A DNA stretch of 64,000 nt from CBDDKZ01 sp965230415 (GTDB lineage: Bacteria; Bacteroidota; Bacteroidia; Cytophagales; JAAEPT01), in assembly GCA_965230415.1 (NCBI GenBank), contig CBDDKZ010000005.1, forward strand, positions 4,278,001 to 4,342,000, read 5' to 3'. A program made the translations under genes and the position numbers. Below the pieces are notes generated by a model. It saw only the letters and a program-made list of their open reading frames with translations, was not told the DNA's origin and ran no database searches. Below, piece by piece: positions 49,940 to 60,480 of the stretch (its first letter is position 1; each line of letters opens with the position of its first letter).

Positions 49940-50366
49940 GGCAACAATTAATAGTTAGAAATTGATCAGGTAAATGGTTATCTATAAAGTTGTCATAGCG
50001 ATTCTGATAGTTATGGGAAGATGCTATATTGGGGGAATAATTTTTGAAATTAGCTAAAACAAGAATTTTTGGGGATAGTTGATTTAATACTGTTTTTGAA
50101 GAGACTACCATATCACTATGGAGCTTTCTGACAAGTATAAGCTCACAGACCCTAGACTCGAAAAATTTAGAAAGTGTAGAGGAAATTGATGTTTGAGTTA
50201 TCAAAATTAATCAACGGTAAAAATCGCATTTCTGTGGACGATTATCAATCTAAACTTTCCGGATTAGTGACAAGGATTTGAAAAAAAAATCAGCGTAGTT
50301 TACAATATACCCTACACTGACTATTTTACTGAAAAGAACCAGATTAACTTTATAAACAAATACAAC
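49940..50366. other. Intergenic, no gene seen
   Basis: About 430 bp. A weak 90-codon minus-strand frame (49932-50204) overlaps the SDR end and lacks family resemblance. The 3' part is AT-rich and should hold the promoter of the next gene. Confidence 0.4.
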
Positions 50367-51341
50367 ATGACTAAATTAACTCAGCTACACCTAACGTTAC
50401 TTTTATTTGCTACTATTAGTTGGTGCCATGCGCAAAACAGGGTACCCAATCCGAGTTTTGAAAATTATTCGGATACATTTTGTGGAATACAGTTTGCAAG
50501 CGACTTCAATCAAATAATGATTGATTGGGAAACCCCGACTTCAGGCTCTCCTCAGGTGTTTTTTACCAATATTGCTGATACGTGTTACAATTCTCAGCCC
50601 TTTAGCGCCTATACGGGGCCGATAGGGATAAAGGGAAACCAAAGTCCGCGTAGCGGTGACGTAATGGTTGGTCTTTGGTCGTATACGATACCTGATTTTA
50701 ACCAGAGACAATATGTGCAGGCACAATTAACGAATCCTATGCTTGTTGGCAAGACCTATTTAGTAGAATTTTACGTTTCGCTGGCAGATTCCATGTAGTA
50801 TGCCATTGATAAATTAGGTGCGTATTTGTCTGTGGATCGGCCGACACATACCAACGACGGGCCTTTAGATTATAAGCCTCAGGTTTTGTCCGATACCTTT
50901 GTAAGCGACGTGTCCAATTGGGTATTGATAGCAGATACCATAGAGGCACAGGAAGCTTATTCCTATATTACTATTGGAAACTTTCACGACGATAATGCAA
51001 CAAATACAAAGCCCAACCCTACGAGTTCAAATGCTGACGGTACCTATGGTGCGTTCTATTTTGTGGATGATGTAAAAGTGGAAGCGTTAAATATCACCGG
51101 AGCAAATGACGTTCGAAATGATGAATTTTTAATCTACCCGACGAATGTGACGGAGGTCTTAAACATTAAAATTATATCTGACTCTTGGGTTGAAGTTCAT
51201 AATTGTCAGGGGCAGTTATTATATGCAGAACAAGTGAGCAAAGGATTGAAAAAAATTAATACCGCGTACTTTTCGAAAGGTATTTATATCGTTTCTGTGC
51301 AAAATAGTGAAAAGTCGTTTTCCGCTAGAATTATTAAATAA
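50367..51341 (+). pseudogene. T9SS-exported protein interrupted by an in-frame TAG
   Basis: Signal peptide MTKLTQLHLTLLLFATISWCHA, then NRVPNPSFENYSDTFCGIQF...SPRSGDVMVGLWSY, a carbohydrate-binding-like jelly-roll start common in T9SS proteins. TAG at 50796-50798 splits the frame (LADSM*YAIDKLGAYLS); beyond it the same frame continues to FYFVDDVKVEAL and a T9SS tail (NDEFLIYPTNVTEVLNIKI...GIYIVSVQNSEKSFSARIIK). It would be 324 residues if read through. The tail has YPTNVTEV where YPNP is usual. Confidence 0.8.
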
Positions 51342-51693
51342 GCTTTAATTCATTTTTGGAGCAGCTTCCCAAGCATTTATGAAATCAACTAATTAACATT
51401 GTTACATCAACAACGTTATTGGTGGTCAATATTTCCAAAAAAGATACCGAATACGGAAGATTAACTTTACAAGAGTAACTATATTCACCTCCAAAATACC
51501 AGTAACACGCTTTAAGCATTAGCTTTGCCATAGAAAAAAGTTGGCCCGTTTTTTATAATTGCCTGAGCCTTCAGCAATTCTCAATGGAGCATGAATTAAA
51601 AATCCGGAGACAATTCTGATTTGAAGTGAATTATGTTATTGAATAATAACTTATATTGACTTCAAATCTTTATTGTTCCTACCGATTTTGTTT
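51342..51693. other. Intergenic, nothing identified
   Basis: About 350 bp between the T9SS pseudogene and the nitrilase operon. No repeat, structured RNA or open frame of note. Confidence 0.4.
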
Positions 51694-52422
51694 ATGAAAA
51701 TTGCACTTGCTCAAATAAAACCGTTTAAAGGAAGTGTAGGTGAAAATGTGAACCTTCACAAGCGATTTGTGAACATTGCCGGTGCGCATAACTGCGATCT
51801 AATCCTTTTTCCTGAATTATCGCTTACAGCATACGAGCCCGAGCTGTCGGAGGAGCTTGCCGGCACAGCAGATGATGAACGTCTGCAGGAATTTCAGGAA
51901 CAAAGTGATATTCATGGCTTAGTGATCGCTGTGGGCATGCCTCTTAGGTCTGCGTCGGGGATTCACATAGGGATCGTGTTTTTTCAGCAGCAAAGTCCGC
52001 CTCAGGTATATTTCAAGCAGCACCTGCATGAAGACGAGCTTCCGTATTTTGTCGCGGGAACTAATCAACTCATATTGAATGTAAAAGGGAAAATTATTGC
52101 TCCGGCCATCTGCTACGAGTCCTTGCAGGAAGCGCATCTGAAGCGAGCAATCACTATGGGTGCCGGTATATACCTGGCCAGTGTGGCTAAAGCGCAATCC
52201 GGCATTGAAAAGGCATGCCAACATTTTTCATTGATGTCTAAAAAGTATGGTATTCCAATTTTAATGGTAAATTGTATTGGTGATTGTGATCATTTTAGAA
52301 GTGCGGGACAATCATCGGTTTGGGATACCTTTGGAAAGCTTGTCGGGCAACTGGATGATAAAAGTGAAGGCCTGATTTTTTATGAGACACCAACAAACAA
52401 CTTTAGCCGCATACAACTTTAA
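51694..52422 (+). CDS. Carbon-nitrogen hydrolase (nitrilase superfamily)
   Basis: 242 residues from MKIALAQIKPFKG. Catalytic triad: Glu in LILFPELSLTAYEP, Lys in QVYFKQHLHEDE, Cys in IAPAICYESLQEAH. Cleaves an amide or related C-N bond; substrate unknown. First of a co-directional cluster with a GNAT (18 bp downstream), a HEAT-repeat protein and a radical SAM protein. Confidence 0.92.
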   Translation: MKIALAQIKPFKGSVGENVNLHKRFVNIAGAHNCDLILFPELSLTAYEPELSEELAGTADDERLQEFQEQSDIHGLVIAVGMPLRSASGIHIGIVFFQQQSPPQVYFKQHLHEDELPYFVAGTNQLILNVKGKIIAPAICYESLQEAHLKRAITMGAGIYLASVAKAQSGIEKACQHFSLMSKKYGIPILMVNCIGDCDHFRSAGQSSVWDTFGKLVGQLDDKSEGLIFYETPTNNFSRIQL

Positions 52423-52439
52423 AAAAAAAAAACGATACT

Positions 52440-52886
52440 ATGAAAATACGTGAGGTAGAAAAAAATGATTTAGAGTCACTAGCTACACTTTTTGATGCTT
52501 ATAGGGTCTTTTATAGCAAAGAGACAGACCTTACGGGAAGCAGGAATTTTTTGTCTGAACGTCTACACAATGAAGACTCGGTGGTATATGTGGCCGAAAA
52601 TGAAGCAGGTGAATTAACAGGCTTTGTTCAGCTGTATCCTTTGTTTTCGTCGGTCAGAATGAAAAGGCTCTGGTTATTAAACGACCTTTTTGTAGACCCC
52701 GTACACCGGGGCAAAGGAATATCTTTGAAGCTCATAGATCGCGCCAAAAAGTTAGCCCTTGAGACTTCCGCCTGTGCTTTGCTGCTGGAAACAGAAAAAT
52801 CGAATGTGATCGGCAATAACTTATACCCTCGTGCCGGTTTCAAGCTGAATGAGACATCCAATTTTTATGAGTGGGATAACGAATGA
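52440..52886 (+). CDS. GNAT N-acetyltransferase
   Basis: 148 residues. MKIREVEKNDLESLATLFDAYRVFY, motif A WLLNDLFVDPVHRGKGISLKLIDRAKKLA, and SNVIGNNLYPRAGFKLNETSNFYEW, closely patterned on small diverse-substrate GNATs. Eighteen bp after the nitrilase-like gene, so likely co-transcribed. Confidence 0.93.
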   Translation: MKIREVEKNDLESLATLFDAYRVFYSKETDLTGSRNFLSERLHNEDSVVYVAENEAGELTGFVQLYPLFSSVRMKRLWLLNDLFVDPVHRGKGISLKLIDRAKKLALETSACALLLETEKSNVIGNNLYPRAGFKLNETSNFYEWDNE

Positions 52887-52923
52887 AACAATGTATGTGG
52901 TGTCGAAAGAAATTGCCTTGTAA

Positions 52924-53646
52924 TTGGAACTAGTTACCAGAAAATCGATCGTATCCGAATACCTGGGAGTGTGTTTAAATGCTTACCGCGAAAAAGGGGT
53001 GTCTGACTGTGTACATGAATTGTCACAACAGCTGCTTAATAAAAAAGTGAAGTTTCCTTTATTGGAGTTTTGTGCCTATGAATTGTATCGCGAAGTAAGG
53101 GAGGAAGAGCATATACAACTCTGCGATGAAGTGGAAATGCTGAAAACAGAAGGCGGCAACGTCCTATTGGGAATCATTTTACAGAACAGGCTGGCGAAAC
53201 ATTTTGACGAAACGTTGCAAAAAACAACCGAATACGTGTCTAAGGCTACCATATGGTATGTCTGCGACATAATTGGTGAGCGCGTTTATGGTTTTTCAAT
53301 GTTAAACTACCCGGATGCAACGATACCGATAATAGCAAAACTTACACAGCACGACGCCAATTGGGTAGTGCGGGCAGTAGGAGCAGGGGTGCATAATGCG
53401 GTAAGAAAAGGGCTTGCTAGGGCACACGTGGAGACTTTATTTCCACTCTTGCTAGCGAAGGCAGGTTCAAAGGACAAAGAAATAAGGCAGGGCATTGGCT
53501 GGGCAGCTAAAACTACCGCAAGGTATCACCCCGGAATAATCGACGCTTTCCGGGAAGAAATCGGGCAAAAGGAAAAAGTAGCGAATTGGTTTCGCAGAAA
53601 AGTAAACATCGGTTTGGAAAGAAACAGGTATGCCGAAGAAAGTTGA
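52924..53646 (+). CDS. DNA alkylation repair-like HEAT protein
   Basis: 240 residues from a TTG start, helical HEAT-like repeats throughout (FPLLEFCAYELYREVREEE; IIAKLTQHDANWVVRAVGAGVHNAVRKG; AKAGSKDKEIRQGIGWAAKTTARYHPGIIDAF). Resembles the AlkC/AlkD fold, but the catalytic aspartate context is not clear. Overlaps the start of the downstream radical SAM gene by 17 bp. Confidence 0.75.
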   Translation: MELVTRKSIVSEYLGVCLNAYREKGVSDCVHELSQQLLNKKVKFPLLEFCAYELYREVREEEHIQLCDEVEMLKTEGGNVLLGIILQNRLAKHFDETLQKTTEYVSKATIWYVCDIIGERVYGFSMLNYPDATIPIIAKLTQHDANWVVRAVGAGVHNAVRKGLARAHVETLFPLLLAKAGSKDKEIRQGIGWAAKTTARYHPGIIDAFREEIGQKEKVANWFRRKVNIGLERNRYAEES

Positions 53647-54532
53647 AGTAAAATCGGTTCTTAACAAGACAAAAAAACGAGACTCCTGGTTTTTGGATGA
53701 TTATACTTTTAACCCCTATAGCAGTTGTTCTTTTAACTGTTTGTACTGTTATATACGTGGCAGTAAATACGGCACTAATCTGGAAAAGAGCCTGGCCATT
53801 AAGACCAATGCCATAGAATTACTTGATAAGCAATTGGCAGGCAGGGCAAAAAAGAAACAATATGGAATGATAGTGCTGTCCTCCGTCACCGATCCATATA
53901 TTCAAATTGAACAGCAGTATGAGCTCACCAGAAAAGCTTTGAAAGTTATTCTAAAGTATAAATTTCCAGTGCACATAATTACGAAGTCTGCTTTGATTGA
54001 GCGCGACTTCGATTTATTACACCAGATACAAAAAGAAGCAATATTACCCGACGATCTACAGTCACTCGGGAAAGGGGTAATTGTAAGTTTTTCCTTTTCA
54101 ACCCTGCTCGATGAAGTGGCTGCGATATTTGAGCCCGGCGCTCCCAAACCCTCCAAAAGAGTTGTGACATTACAAAATACCCTGAATGCCGGATTTTTAA
54201 CGGGGGTAAGTTTGATGCCCCTGATTCCCTATATCTCTGATACGAACGAACAATTGCATTTGGCGTTTGCCACATTCAGCGAAATAGGTGTCGATTATAT
54301 TTTGCCGGCTACAATAACCTTATTCGGAGAAGAAAGAATGCATAGCAAAGTGTTGATGCTCAATGCTATCAGGAAACATTATCCGGAGTTGATGGATAAA
54401 TACCAGCAGTTCTTTGCCAATAGTAACGAGATGCCACATTATTATCGCTCAGCATTTAGGAAAAAGATGGAAGAACTATGTTCCGAATACACATTAGAAA
54501 ACAGCATTCTGGCGGCAGCAAATAAAAAATGA
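53630..54532 (+). CDS. Radical SAM protein, spore photoproduct lyase-like
   Basis: 300 residues. Iron-sulfur site FNPYSSCSFNCLYCYIRG (CxxxCxxC), then GMIVLSSVTDPYIQIEQQYELTRKALKVILKYKFPVHIITKSALIERDFDLL and GVSLMPLIPYISDTNEQL. This is the SplB-like or Rv2578c-type radical SAM group that acts on DNA or nucleotide-related substrates. The pairing with an AlkD-like HEAT protein suggests a DNA-repair module. Confidence 0.88.
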   Translation: MPKKVEVKSVLNKTKKRDSWFLDDYTFNPYSSCSFNCLYCYIRGSKYGTNLEKSLAIKTNAIELLDKQLAGRAKKKQYGMIVLSSVTDPYIQIEQQYELTRKALKVILKYKFPVHIITKSALIERDFDLLHQIQKEAILPDDLQSLGKGVIVSFSFSTLLDEVAAIFEPGAPKPSKRVVTLQNTLNAGFLTGVSLMPLIPYISDTNEQLHLAFATFSEIGVDYILPATITLFGEERMHSKVLMLNAIRKHYPELMDKYQQFFANSNEMPHYYRSAFRKKMEELCSEYTLENSILAAANKK

Positions 54533-54624
54533 GTATAAACCTGGTTTTATTACCTGCTTAATTGGGGTGCGAAAGTAACACTTTGAATGCTTAAGGTGTA
54601 TTTAAGTAGCATATATAATAAAGT

Positions 54625-55269
54625 ATGGGAATTAAAGAAAAGCTGTACCGCATAAATCAGGAAATAGACAAATACAGTCATATTCAAAAGAAAAAAGCGA
54701 AAAGTAAGGTCAAAGAACTTCGACATGAAGAATTTGAGTGTTTAAGAACACATTTAAGTACAAATGATAAGGAGTTTTCCGGGTTGGTAAAAGAAAATTT
54801 GTCGCTTTTGCTTAGAGATTCAATGGAGGTGCATGTACGGTCAAGCAATCAGTCGGGTATTAGATCACACACCAGTGCAATTGAAGGAAAGATCTTAACA
54901 AATGGTCAATTACCCTTGCATGCAACGGAAGTAGCACTCGCGCTGCTGGATATTCAAAAGAAATTTTACCCCAAACAATTTACCGGACATATTGATGAAT
55001 TTGGTCGTACGGAGCTAAAAATGTCTAAAAGCGGATTTAGCTTTATAGGTGGTCGTGTTCCGAAGACATTTGAAGCTAGCATCAATGAAAATGGGGCGAT
55101 TACGATGGATTTGGCAGCCTCCAATTTCGAATTTTTTGGCATTCAGTTTATGAATAAGTTGGCATGCTGGCCATTCGAATTCGAAAAAGAAAAACACCAT
55201 CAGTTCATAGCCAACAGAACAAAAATGGTACAGACGATTAAGGAGCTGAGGGCGCAACTCTTGCTTTAG
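54625..55269 (+). CDS. Hypothetical protein
   Basis: 214 residues, unknown family. N-terminal basic coiled region (KLYRINQEIDKYSHIQKKKAKSKVKELRHEEFECL), a soluble alpha/beta remainder (LHATEVALALLDIQKKFYPKQFTGHIDEFGRTELKMSKSGFSFIGG). No signal peptide. Ends with TAG TGA tandem stops. Confidence 0.7.
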   Translation: MGIKEKLYRINQEIDKYSHIQKKKAKSKVKELRHEEFECLRTHLSTNDKEFSGLVKENLSLLLRDSMEVHVRSSNQSGIRSHTSAIEGKILTNGQLPLHATEVALALLDIQKKFYPKQFTGHIDEFGRTELKMSKSGFSFIGGRVPKTFEASINENGAITMDLAASNFEFFGIQFMNKLACWPFEFEKEKHHQFIANRTKMVQTIKELRAQLLL

Positions 55270-55338
55270 TGAGGTTTCAGCTGTTATACCAGGCTCAGAG
55301 GACTAATTAAGAGGATTTTCAAGAATAAATTAAAATAA

Positions 55339-56817
55339 ATGAGTCAATTAAAATTAATAATAATAGGAACTTTATGTTTGATAATTCAGGTGCATGCTTT
55401 GGCACAGGATCATTTTGAGCAAAAAGTAAAGGGAATGGGTGGTTTTGAATTTTACACCTTGATGGCCGAAGGTCAGGCAAAGTTTGATTTCAAAAAAATG
55501 TCCAATAAAACAATCGTATTCCCCGACTATAGTGCTGAGTCCATTTATCAAAAACTGGATTTAAACGATACTTATAAGAAAAAAGCAAATCAGAGCGAAA
55601 AGTCCGCATTTTATAAAAAAATCCATTATGAAGCTATCGACGAATCTTCGTACGATAAGAGCCTCTATACCCACGAGAATATTAAGTATAGCAGCTTGAG
55701 CAGGGATGAAAGAAAGAACTATTTATTTCTTTCTTACTATGAAACTATGAATTACTATTATGTGGTGCTCTGGTTTGTAGGCAAGAACTACAAGGAATAC
55801 CCTATTTCAATGACATTGGTAAACGACCTTGATTTGGCTAAAAAAGAAGACTTAAGGCTGATGTTCAATATTTTAGATCAAGGCATACAGGTTTTTGAGG
55901 ATGGGGTGAATAAGAAAATGTATGAAGCGTTAAGTAAAGCAGGTAAAGATGATTCCAAGCCGATTGAGGAACGCTTGATTTCTTTAAACTCGAATGAAGT
56001 TCAGGAATCGGTAAATGAATACAATAAGAAGTTAGTGCTCAATTATTTATCGGAATCGAAGAGTAAGACACTGATTATTCCGGAGCGATATAAGACAAAA
56101 GCATTGGAAAAAGTGATGCAAAATTGGAAGTATTCTAATTTTACTTATTTGAGCGAAGCCGACATTGACGAAAAAAGGAAAAACAAGAACCCTCATTATA
56201 GCTATATAAGGATTCAGGTGGCAGGAAAGGGGATGATGGCTTCGTCCAATTTGTGGATTTTGTCTACAGATAATGACCGTATGCTTTATGCTTATAGTAA
56301 GTCATTTTCTTCTTCCGAGAAATTGAGTAAAATAATTCCCCGGCTTATCGAGGATATTGAACATAAAGAGAGCAAATATGACAAGAGCAGCACGCTCTGC
56401 TACCTTCCCGTAGATTTTGAAAAGGGAGGTTTGCCATCGGATATTAAAACGAGCAAAATAGTTTATGTTAACTTGACCAAGACGCAATATGCCTACGCCG
56501 ATTGGATAAATAAATCGTTTGAGCGGAAAATGAAACGCTATAATTACGACTATAAAATTACCGATAAAGCCAATGATGTTTCTGGATGCAAATACCGGGT
56601 GAAGTTGAAAAGCTCCCTGAAGTCTTATAAGCGAATTACCACCGAATATGAGGAGGGAAGAGGTGTTGATGTTGATACGGACTACATCACAAAAGAGCTT
56701 TTTTACCTGTACCTGGAGAATCTGGAGACTGGGAAGTGTTATAAGTTTCAGGTGAATCCGAATTTTTACCCTTATACCTTCAAAGACTTTGTGAAACAGG
56801 TCAACAATGAATTGTAA
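55339..56817 (+). CDS. Secreted hypothetical protein
   Basis: 492 residues. Signal peptide MSQLKLIIIGTLCLIIQVHALAQ. The mature protein is lysine/tyrosine-rich with alternating helices and strands, no recognised domain, no T9SS tail and no lipobox, so a periplasmic location is likely. A terminator between it and the convergent lipoprotein gene follows. Confidence 0.75.
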   Translation: MSQLKLIIIGTLCLIIQVHALAQDHFEQKVKGMGGFEFYTLMAEGQAKFDFKKMSNKTIVFPDYSAESIYQKLDLNDTYKKKANQSEKSAFYKKIHYEAIDESSYDKSLYTHENIKYSSLSRDERKNYLFLSYYETMNYYYVVLWFVGKNYKEYPISMTLVNDLDLAKKEDLRLMFNILDQGIQVFEDGVNKKMYEALSKAGKDDSKPIEERLISLNSNEVQESVNEYNKKLVLNYLSESKSKTLIIPERYKTKALEKVMQNWKYSNFTYLSEADIDEKRKNKNPHYSYIRIQVAGKGMMASSNLWILSTDNDRMLYAYSKSFSSSEKLSKIIPRLIEDIEHKESKYDKSSTLCYLPVDFEKGGLPSDIKTSKIVYVNLTKTQYAYADWINKSFERKMKRYNYDYKITDKANDVSGCKYRVKLKSSLKSYKRITTEYEEGRGVDVDTDYITKELFYLYLENLETGKCYKFQVNPNFYPYTFKDFVKQVNNEL

Positions 56818-56868
56818 GACGAGTAAAAAAAACGGCACTCGTGCTTATTAAATTAAATAAAAATAAAA

Positions 56869-56897
56869 AAACCAGTGGTCGCTACCGATCACTGGTT
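56869..56897. terminator. Bidirectional terminator
   Basis: AACCAGTGGTCG-CTAC-CGATCACTGGTT stem between two convergent genes. An A-tract on the left and a T-rich right flank allow use in both directions. Confidence 0.8.
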
Positions 56898-56923
56898 GTT
56901 GTTCTAACTATTGTTATATGCTA

Positions 56924-57325
56924 CTATAACGAGGTCCAAATTTCTTCTTGTTCATTTTCATTGAAAAACCAGGGGTACATGGTTACCGATTCGTTTTCAA
57001 TCTCTTCTAAAGGCATGATGTATGCCATTGGGTGTTTTGAACTTGATTTTTTCGCAATTACAATCAAGTCGTATGCGCCGTCTTTATATTGATCGGCGAT
57101 TTCTTCTACTTTGCATGAATAGTGTCCTTTTGTATTCAGATCGGTTAGATGGTGACGAACTATAGTATCTTGCGTCGCACGTTCTATTAATACCAAAGCC
57201 TGAATGGATGTGTTTTTCTTGTTAGGACGAATCGTCTGACTTTCCTTGAAGTAAGTCATTTTTGGCATACAAGAACTCATTGATACAACGGCGAAGAGGA
57301 TATAAAGTGTGTTTCGAAGTTTCAT
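56924..57325 (-). CDS. Small lipoprotein
   Basis: 133 residues from the ATG at 57325 (MKLRNTLYILFAVVSMSSC, lipobox MSSC). A longer frame to 57379 would lose the signal. The mature part is soluble (SIQALVLIERATQDTIVRHHLTDLNTKGHYSCKVEEIADQYKDGAYDLIVIAKK). Family unknown. Confidence 0.75.
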   Translation of the reverse strand: MKLRNTLYILFAVVSMSSCMPKMTYFKESQTIRPNKKNTSIQALVLIERATQDTIVRHHLTDLNTKGHYSCKVEEIADQYKDGAYDLIVIAKKSSSKHPMAYIMPLEEIENESVTMYPWFFNENEQEEIWTSL

Positions 57326-57605
57326 TTTAGTGTAATTTAAGTGTGTGACAACAGTTAGAACGAGAAGCGTAACTTTCATTATTTATCGTCGCTCTTATTC
57401 TTACTAACGGCGTTAATTTTTGTAAGATTTACGTTCTCGATGGCTGTTTGACACCCTTAGATAAAAATGCAAATTGACTCGTTGAAATTTCAGTATGTTA
57501 GTTGGCTGTATAGCCTTGGTATATTCAAGGTTATTTACTTGAAATTAAGTGTGTTGTGGACACAAAGGTGGGTAGTGTCTCTACGGTGAAAATGCTACTC
57601 AGTGT

Positions 57606-60242
57606 CTATTTTTTGTATATTACTCCCTTCGTGCTACCGTGACTTGAGCTGGAATAAGAAACATAATAAACCCCCGTTTTGAGACGCGACATATTCAGTA
57701 TTAAATTATGAGCACTAACACTGTATGGAACTTCGAATTTTTGTCCATCGGCAGCATAAACGAATAATGCGATATCTCCTTTATCTGTGATTAATCGATT
57801 CGTTTTAACAATTAAGCTGTGCGCTACAGGATTTGGGTAGAATGTGGCTTCAAACTCACTTCCATTGTTAGAAGTATCTAAAATTAACGTGTCGGTATAT
57901 AAATAGCGCTGAGGAACAAATTGTAAAGTCTGACCTTCGTATTCCCATTTCATAGATATCTGACTTTCCCAGTAAAAGTCGGTATGCTCAACATTTATCT
58001 GGTAGAACTGACCGGCAATCAAGTCTATTTCGAAGCTTCCCTTACCAATTGAATTTACATTGGTTTCATCATTAAATACTTCAGCAGAGTCTATAACAAC
58101 CCGGGCACGATCGTCATATTGCATATGAAATGTGTAGGTGCCTGTGATAGGTGCGAGTAAAAAACCTTCCCATCTGGTCGTGGATGAGTCCAGCATCGGC
58201 TTCCACCAAGACCATTCAAAGTCAATTTGAGGGTCTATTCGCACAATTCTGGCGGGTGCCTCGAAATTTAAATTGGGGTAATAGTTGGCCAGCAAACCGT
58301 TTCCATTACCTTCGTAGTAAGGTTTTACATATTCATATACGCAGGTGTATTCGGTATCATCTCCCGCGTTTATGTAAATAGGGTTTGTACTGTTATGTCC
58401 TACCCATTCCACAAATTCGAATAATGAATCATTTCTTATTTGTTCAAAAGGCGCATATAAAACACGTGTGTTTCCATTAACGCTTCTTATGTTTGAGGTG
58501 GTATGATGTGTTTCCCCGTCTACCTTGACATTAAACGGGCCGGGAGTAGATTTTACCAGAAAGTTGGTCTTTATGGGGAGGTAGTTTATAAAAGTTTCAT
58601 TCGTAAGGCCATAAGAATCTTCAGCACTTAAATAAACTCGGTACCACACGTTGGTATCCACTTCTCCAAGACGTGGTATGACAAGTTCCCCGTGATCCAT
58701 TCCTGACGTCCATGGTAGTGCAGGGTGTGTGTGTTCGTCGTGATGAAAATCTACTTTCCAACTTAAGCTTTCCGGTGGAATAGTGCCATCTTCATGGTCC
58801 GTCGCTGAACCTGCAAATCGAATGGTATCTCCGTTACTATATAAGTTTGTCGAGGTATTGATTTGTGGATTTGGCCGCATGTTAGCGGTGACATTAATAA
58901 TAATCGTGTCGGAATTAATCTGACCAAGATCGTTTTTTACAATACAGAATAGAGTGGAGCCACTATCTGCAAGCTGTATATTGTTAATGGTGAAAATGTT
59001 GTCTTGTTGGTCACTTTGCAAGGTGTTGTTTAAATACCACTCATAAGACAGCGGTGAGTCGCCGACGGCTTCAACACTGCTTGAGAACTGATCCCCTACA
59101 CTGTATAAATCCGATTCAGGGTTTTTGGTAATAAACGGAGCTCCGGAGCCGGTATATAGTACCTTGTACAATTCGCCACTTCCAAAACGCAAATAATAAA
59201 GGTCCCCTTCATCTGATACTGTCAGGTTTGTGATCTGAGGAATTCCAGATGCCAATGTGTCTGTGACTTCTCCGTTGGTAGGGTCCAAAACCACCAATTG
59301 GTTGGAGCAGTAGTCGCTAAAAAAGAATTTGCCATGAAATGATTCCGGAAACTTAGTTTGTAAAGGGGCATAGAAAGCTGCTCCCACAACGGCACATTGA
59401 TTGTTAATGTGCGGATAACTGAAAATAGGGTCTCTGTAATTCTCCGGAGGAATTTCACCAGAGATCTCTCCTTCAATAATTGGCCAGCCGTAATTCATTC
59501 CGGCTTCTACATCGTTTATTTCTTCAAAATCGTTTCCGCCAACATCGCAGATAAAGACCTGGCCTGTTTGTCTGTTTATGTCGAATGTGAAGGGATTTCT
59601 AAACCCCAGTGCGAATATGGCCCGGTATTGGTCGTTATTAGTGTCATAAAATGGGTTGTCTGTCGGTATCGAACCATCGGAATGAAATCGGCACATTTTT
59701 CCGAGTAAGTTAGCATGACTTTGAGCGGTACTTCCATTGGCTCCGTCGCCAGTACTCACCAGAAAAGTGGTGTCATTTACAAATCGTATGGTGCCTCCCT
59801 GGTGGATTATGGAGTGTAACTCATCAAATTCCTGGATAATAAGCTCGCTACCATCTACTGCTCTGTTTCCGGCAGCGGTAAATCGACTCAATCGATTTTT
59901 TCTGATAACGGGAACCGTGTAATAGATGTATACATAACCATTAGTCTCAAAATTTGGGTCCAGTCGAATAGAGCTTATACCTTGTTCTCCCGAGGTTTCT
60001 ACTTCCAGTTCTACAAACGGCTCAGCCAGTAAGACGCCATCTTCAATGATATTTACTTTGCCACCTTTTTCTGTAATAAAAATACGTCCCTCGGGTGCTA
60101 TTGCGATACATGTAGGCTGATCAAGGTTGCCCATAACCAGTTCATGTACGAATCCTTGCTTCAACGTGACTTGAGAAAAAGAGTTCAAAAAAAGGCCAAA
60201 AGCAATGATCGTCAGCAGGTAACTTTTCGAGAAATAATTCAT
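57606..60242 (-). CDS. Secreted PQQ-dependent sugar dehydrogenase/PA14 protein with T9SS tail
   Basis: 878 residues. Signal peptide to SFSQ. Residues about 25-360 form a soluble glucose-dehydrogenase-like six-bladed propeller (GFVHELVMGNLDQPTCIAIAPEGRIFITEKGGKVNII, EQGISSIRLDPNF, STGDGANG, FALGFRNPFTFDINR, CDVGGNDFEEINDVEAGMNYGWP). An Ig-like region (about 370-460) and a PKD-like stretch follow, then a PA14 domain (about 660-800; GLLANYYPNLNFEAPA...YDDRARVVIDSA) and a T9SS type A tail (FEATFYPNPVAHSLIVK). Likely binds and oxidises sugars at the surface. Confidence 0.88.
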   Translation of the reverse strand: MNYFSKSYLLTIIAFGLFLNSFSQVTLKQGFVHELVMGNLDQPTCIAIAPEGRIFITEKGGKVNIIEDGVLLAEPFVELEVETSGEQGISSIRLDPNFETNGYVYIYYTVPVIRKNRLSRFTAAGNRAVDGSELIIQEFDELHSIIHQGGTIRFVNDTTFLVSTGDGANGSTAQSHANLLGKMCRFHSDGSIPTDNPFYDTNNDQYRAIFALGFRNPFTFDINRQTGQVFICDVGGNDFEEINDVEAGMNYGWPIIEGEISGEIPPENYRDPIFSYPHINNQCAVVGAAFYAPLQTKFPESFHGKFFFSDYCSNQLVVLDPTNGEVTDTLASGIPQITNLTVSDEGDLYYLRFGSGELYKVLYTGSGAPFITKNPESDLYSVGDQFSSSVEAVGDSPLSYEWYLNNTLQSDQQDNIFTINNIQLADSGSTLFCIVKNDLGQINSDTIIINVTANMRPNPQINTSTNLYSNGDTIRFAGSATDHEDGTIPPESLSWKVDFHHDEHTHPALPWTSGMDHGELVIPRLGEVDTNVWYRVYLSAEDSYGLTNETFINYLPIKTNFLVKSTPGPFNVKVDGETHHTTSNIRSVNGNTRVLYAPFEQIRNDSLFEFVEWVGHNSTNPIYINAGDDTEYTCVYEYVKPYYEGNGNGLLANYYPNLNFEAPARIVRIDPQIDFEWSWWKPMLDSSTTRWEGFLLAPITGTYTFHMQYDDRARVVIDSAEVFNDETNVNSIGKGSFEIDLIAGQFYQINVEHTDFYWESQISMKWEYEGQTLQFVPQRYLYTDTLILDTSNNGSEFEATFYPNPVAHSLIVKTNRLITDKGDIALFVYAADGQKFEVPYSVSAHNLILNMSRLKTGVYYVSYSSSSHGSTKGVIYKK

Positions 60243-60278
60243 ATTGTAAGGTCTGTTAAAAAGTAAATATAATAAGAA

Positions 60279-60321
60279 ATGTATTAATCACAGATTCGTT
60301 TATAATGAAACTTATCATAAT
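60279..60321 (+). repeat. 43-bp direct repeat, left copy
   Basis: Identical to 61133-61175. The pair brackets the decayed REP-associated transposase and its inverted REP-like ends, and this copy includes part of the upstream region of the PQQ/PA14 gene. Confidence 0.9.
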
Positions 60322-60432
60322 CCTACTTTGTCATCTTAAGTTTATTTTTGTTCTTCCTGTCTCTTTCAAGCTGCTGAATATACCTAGAGTGCTGCTCATA
60401 TATAATATTAATTCATATCATCTGAGCGGGAT

Positions 60433-60477
60433 AATGGCGCGCGTTTGAGCTTCAGCGGTAACGCGTGACGCCCCTAA
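60433..60477. repeat. REP-like inverted unit, left
   Basis: AATGGCGCGCGTTTGAG begins a unit ending CGCGTGACGCCCCTAA. Inverted partner of 61091-61129; a GCG...CGC hairpin can form within it. Confidence 0.7.
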
Positions 60478-60480
60478 TTT

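Noticed and set aside
49932..50204. 90-codon minus-strand frame after the SDR gene
   Set aside because: Overlaps the SDR end, lacks family resemblance and start signals.
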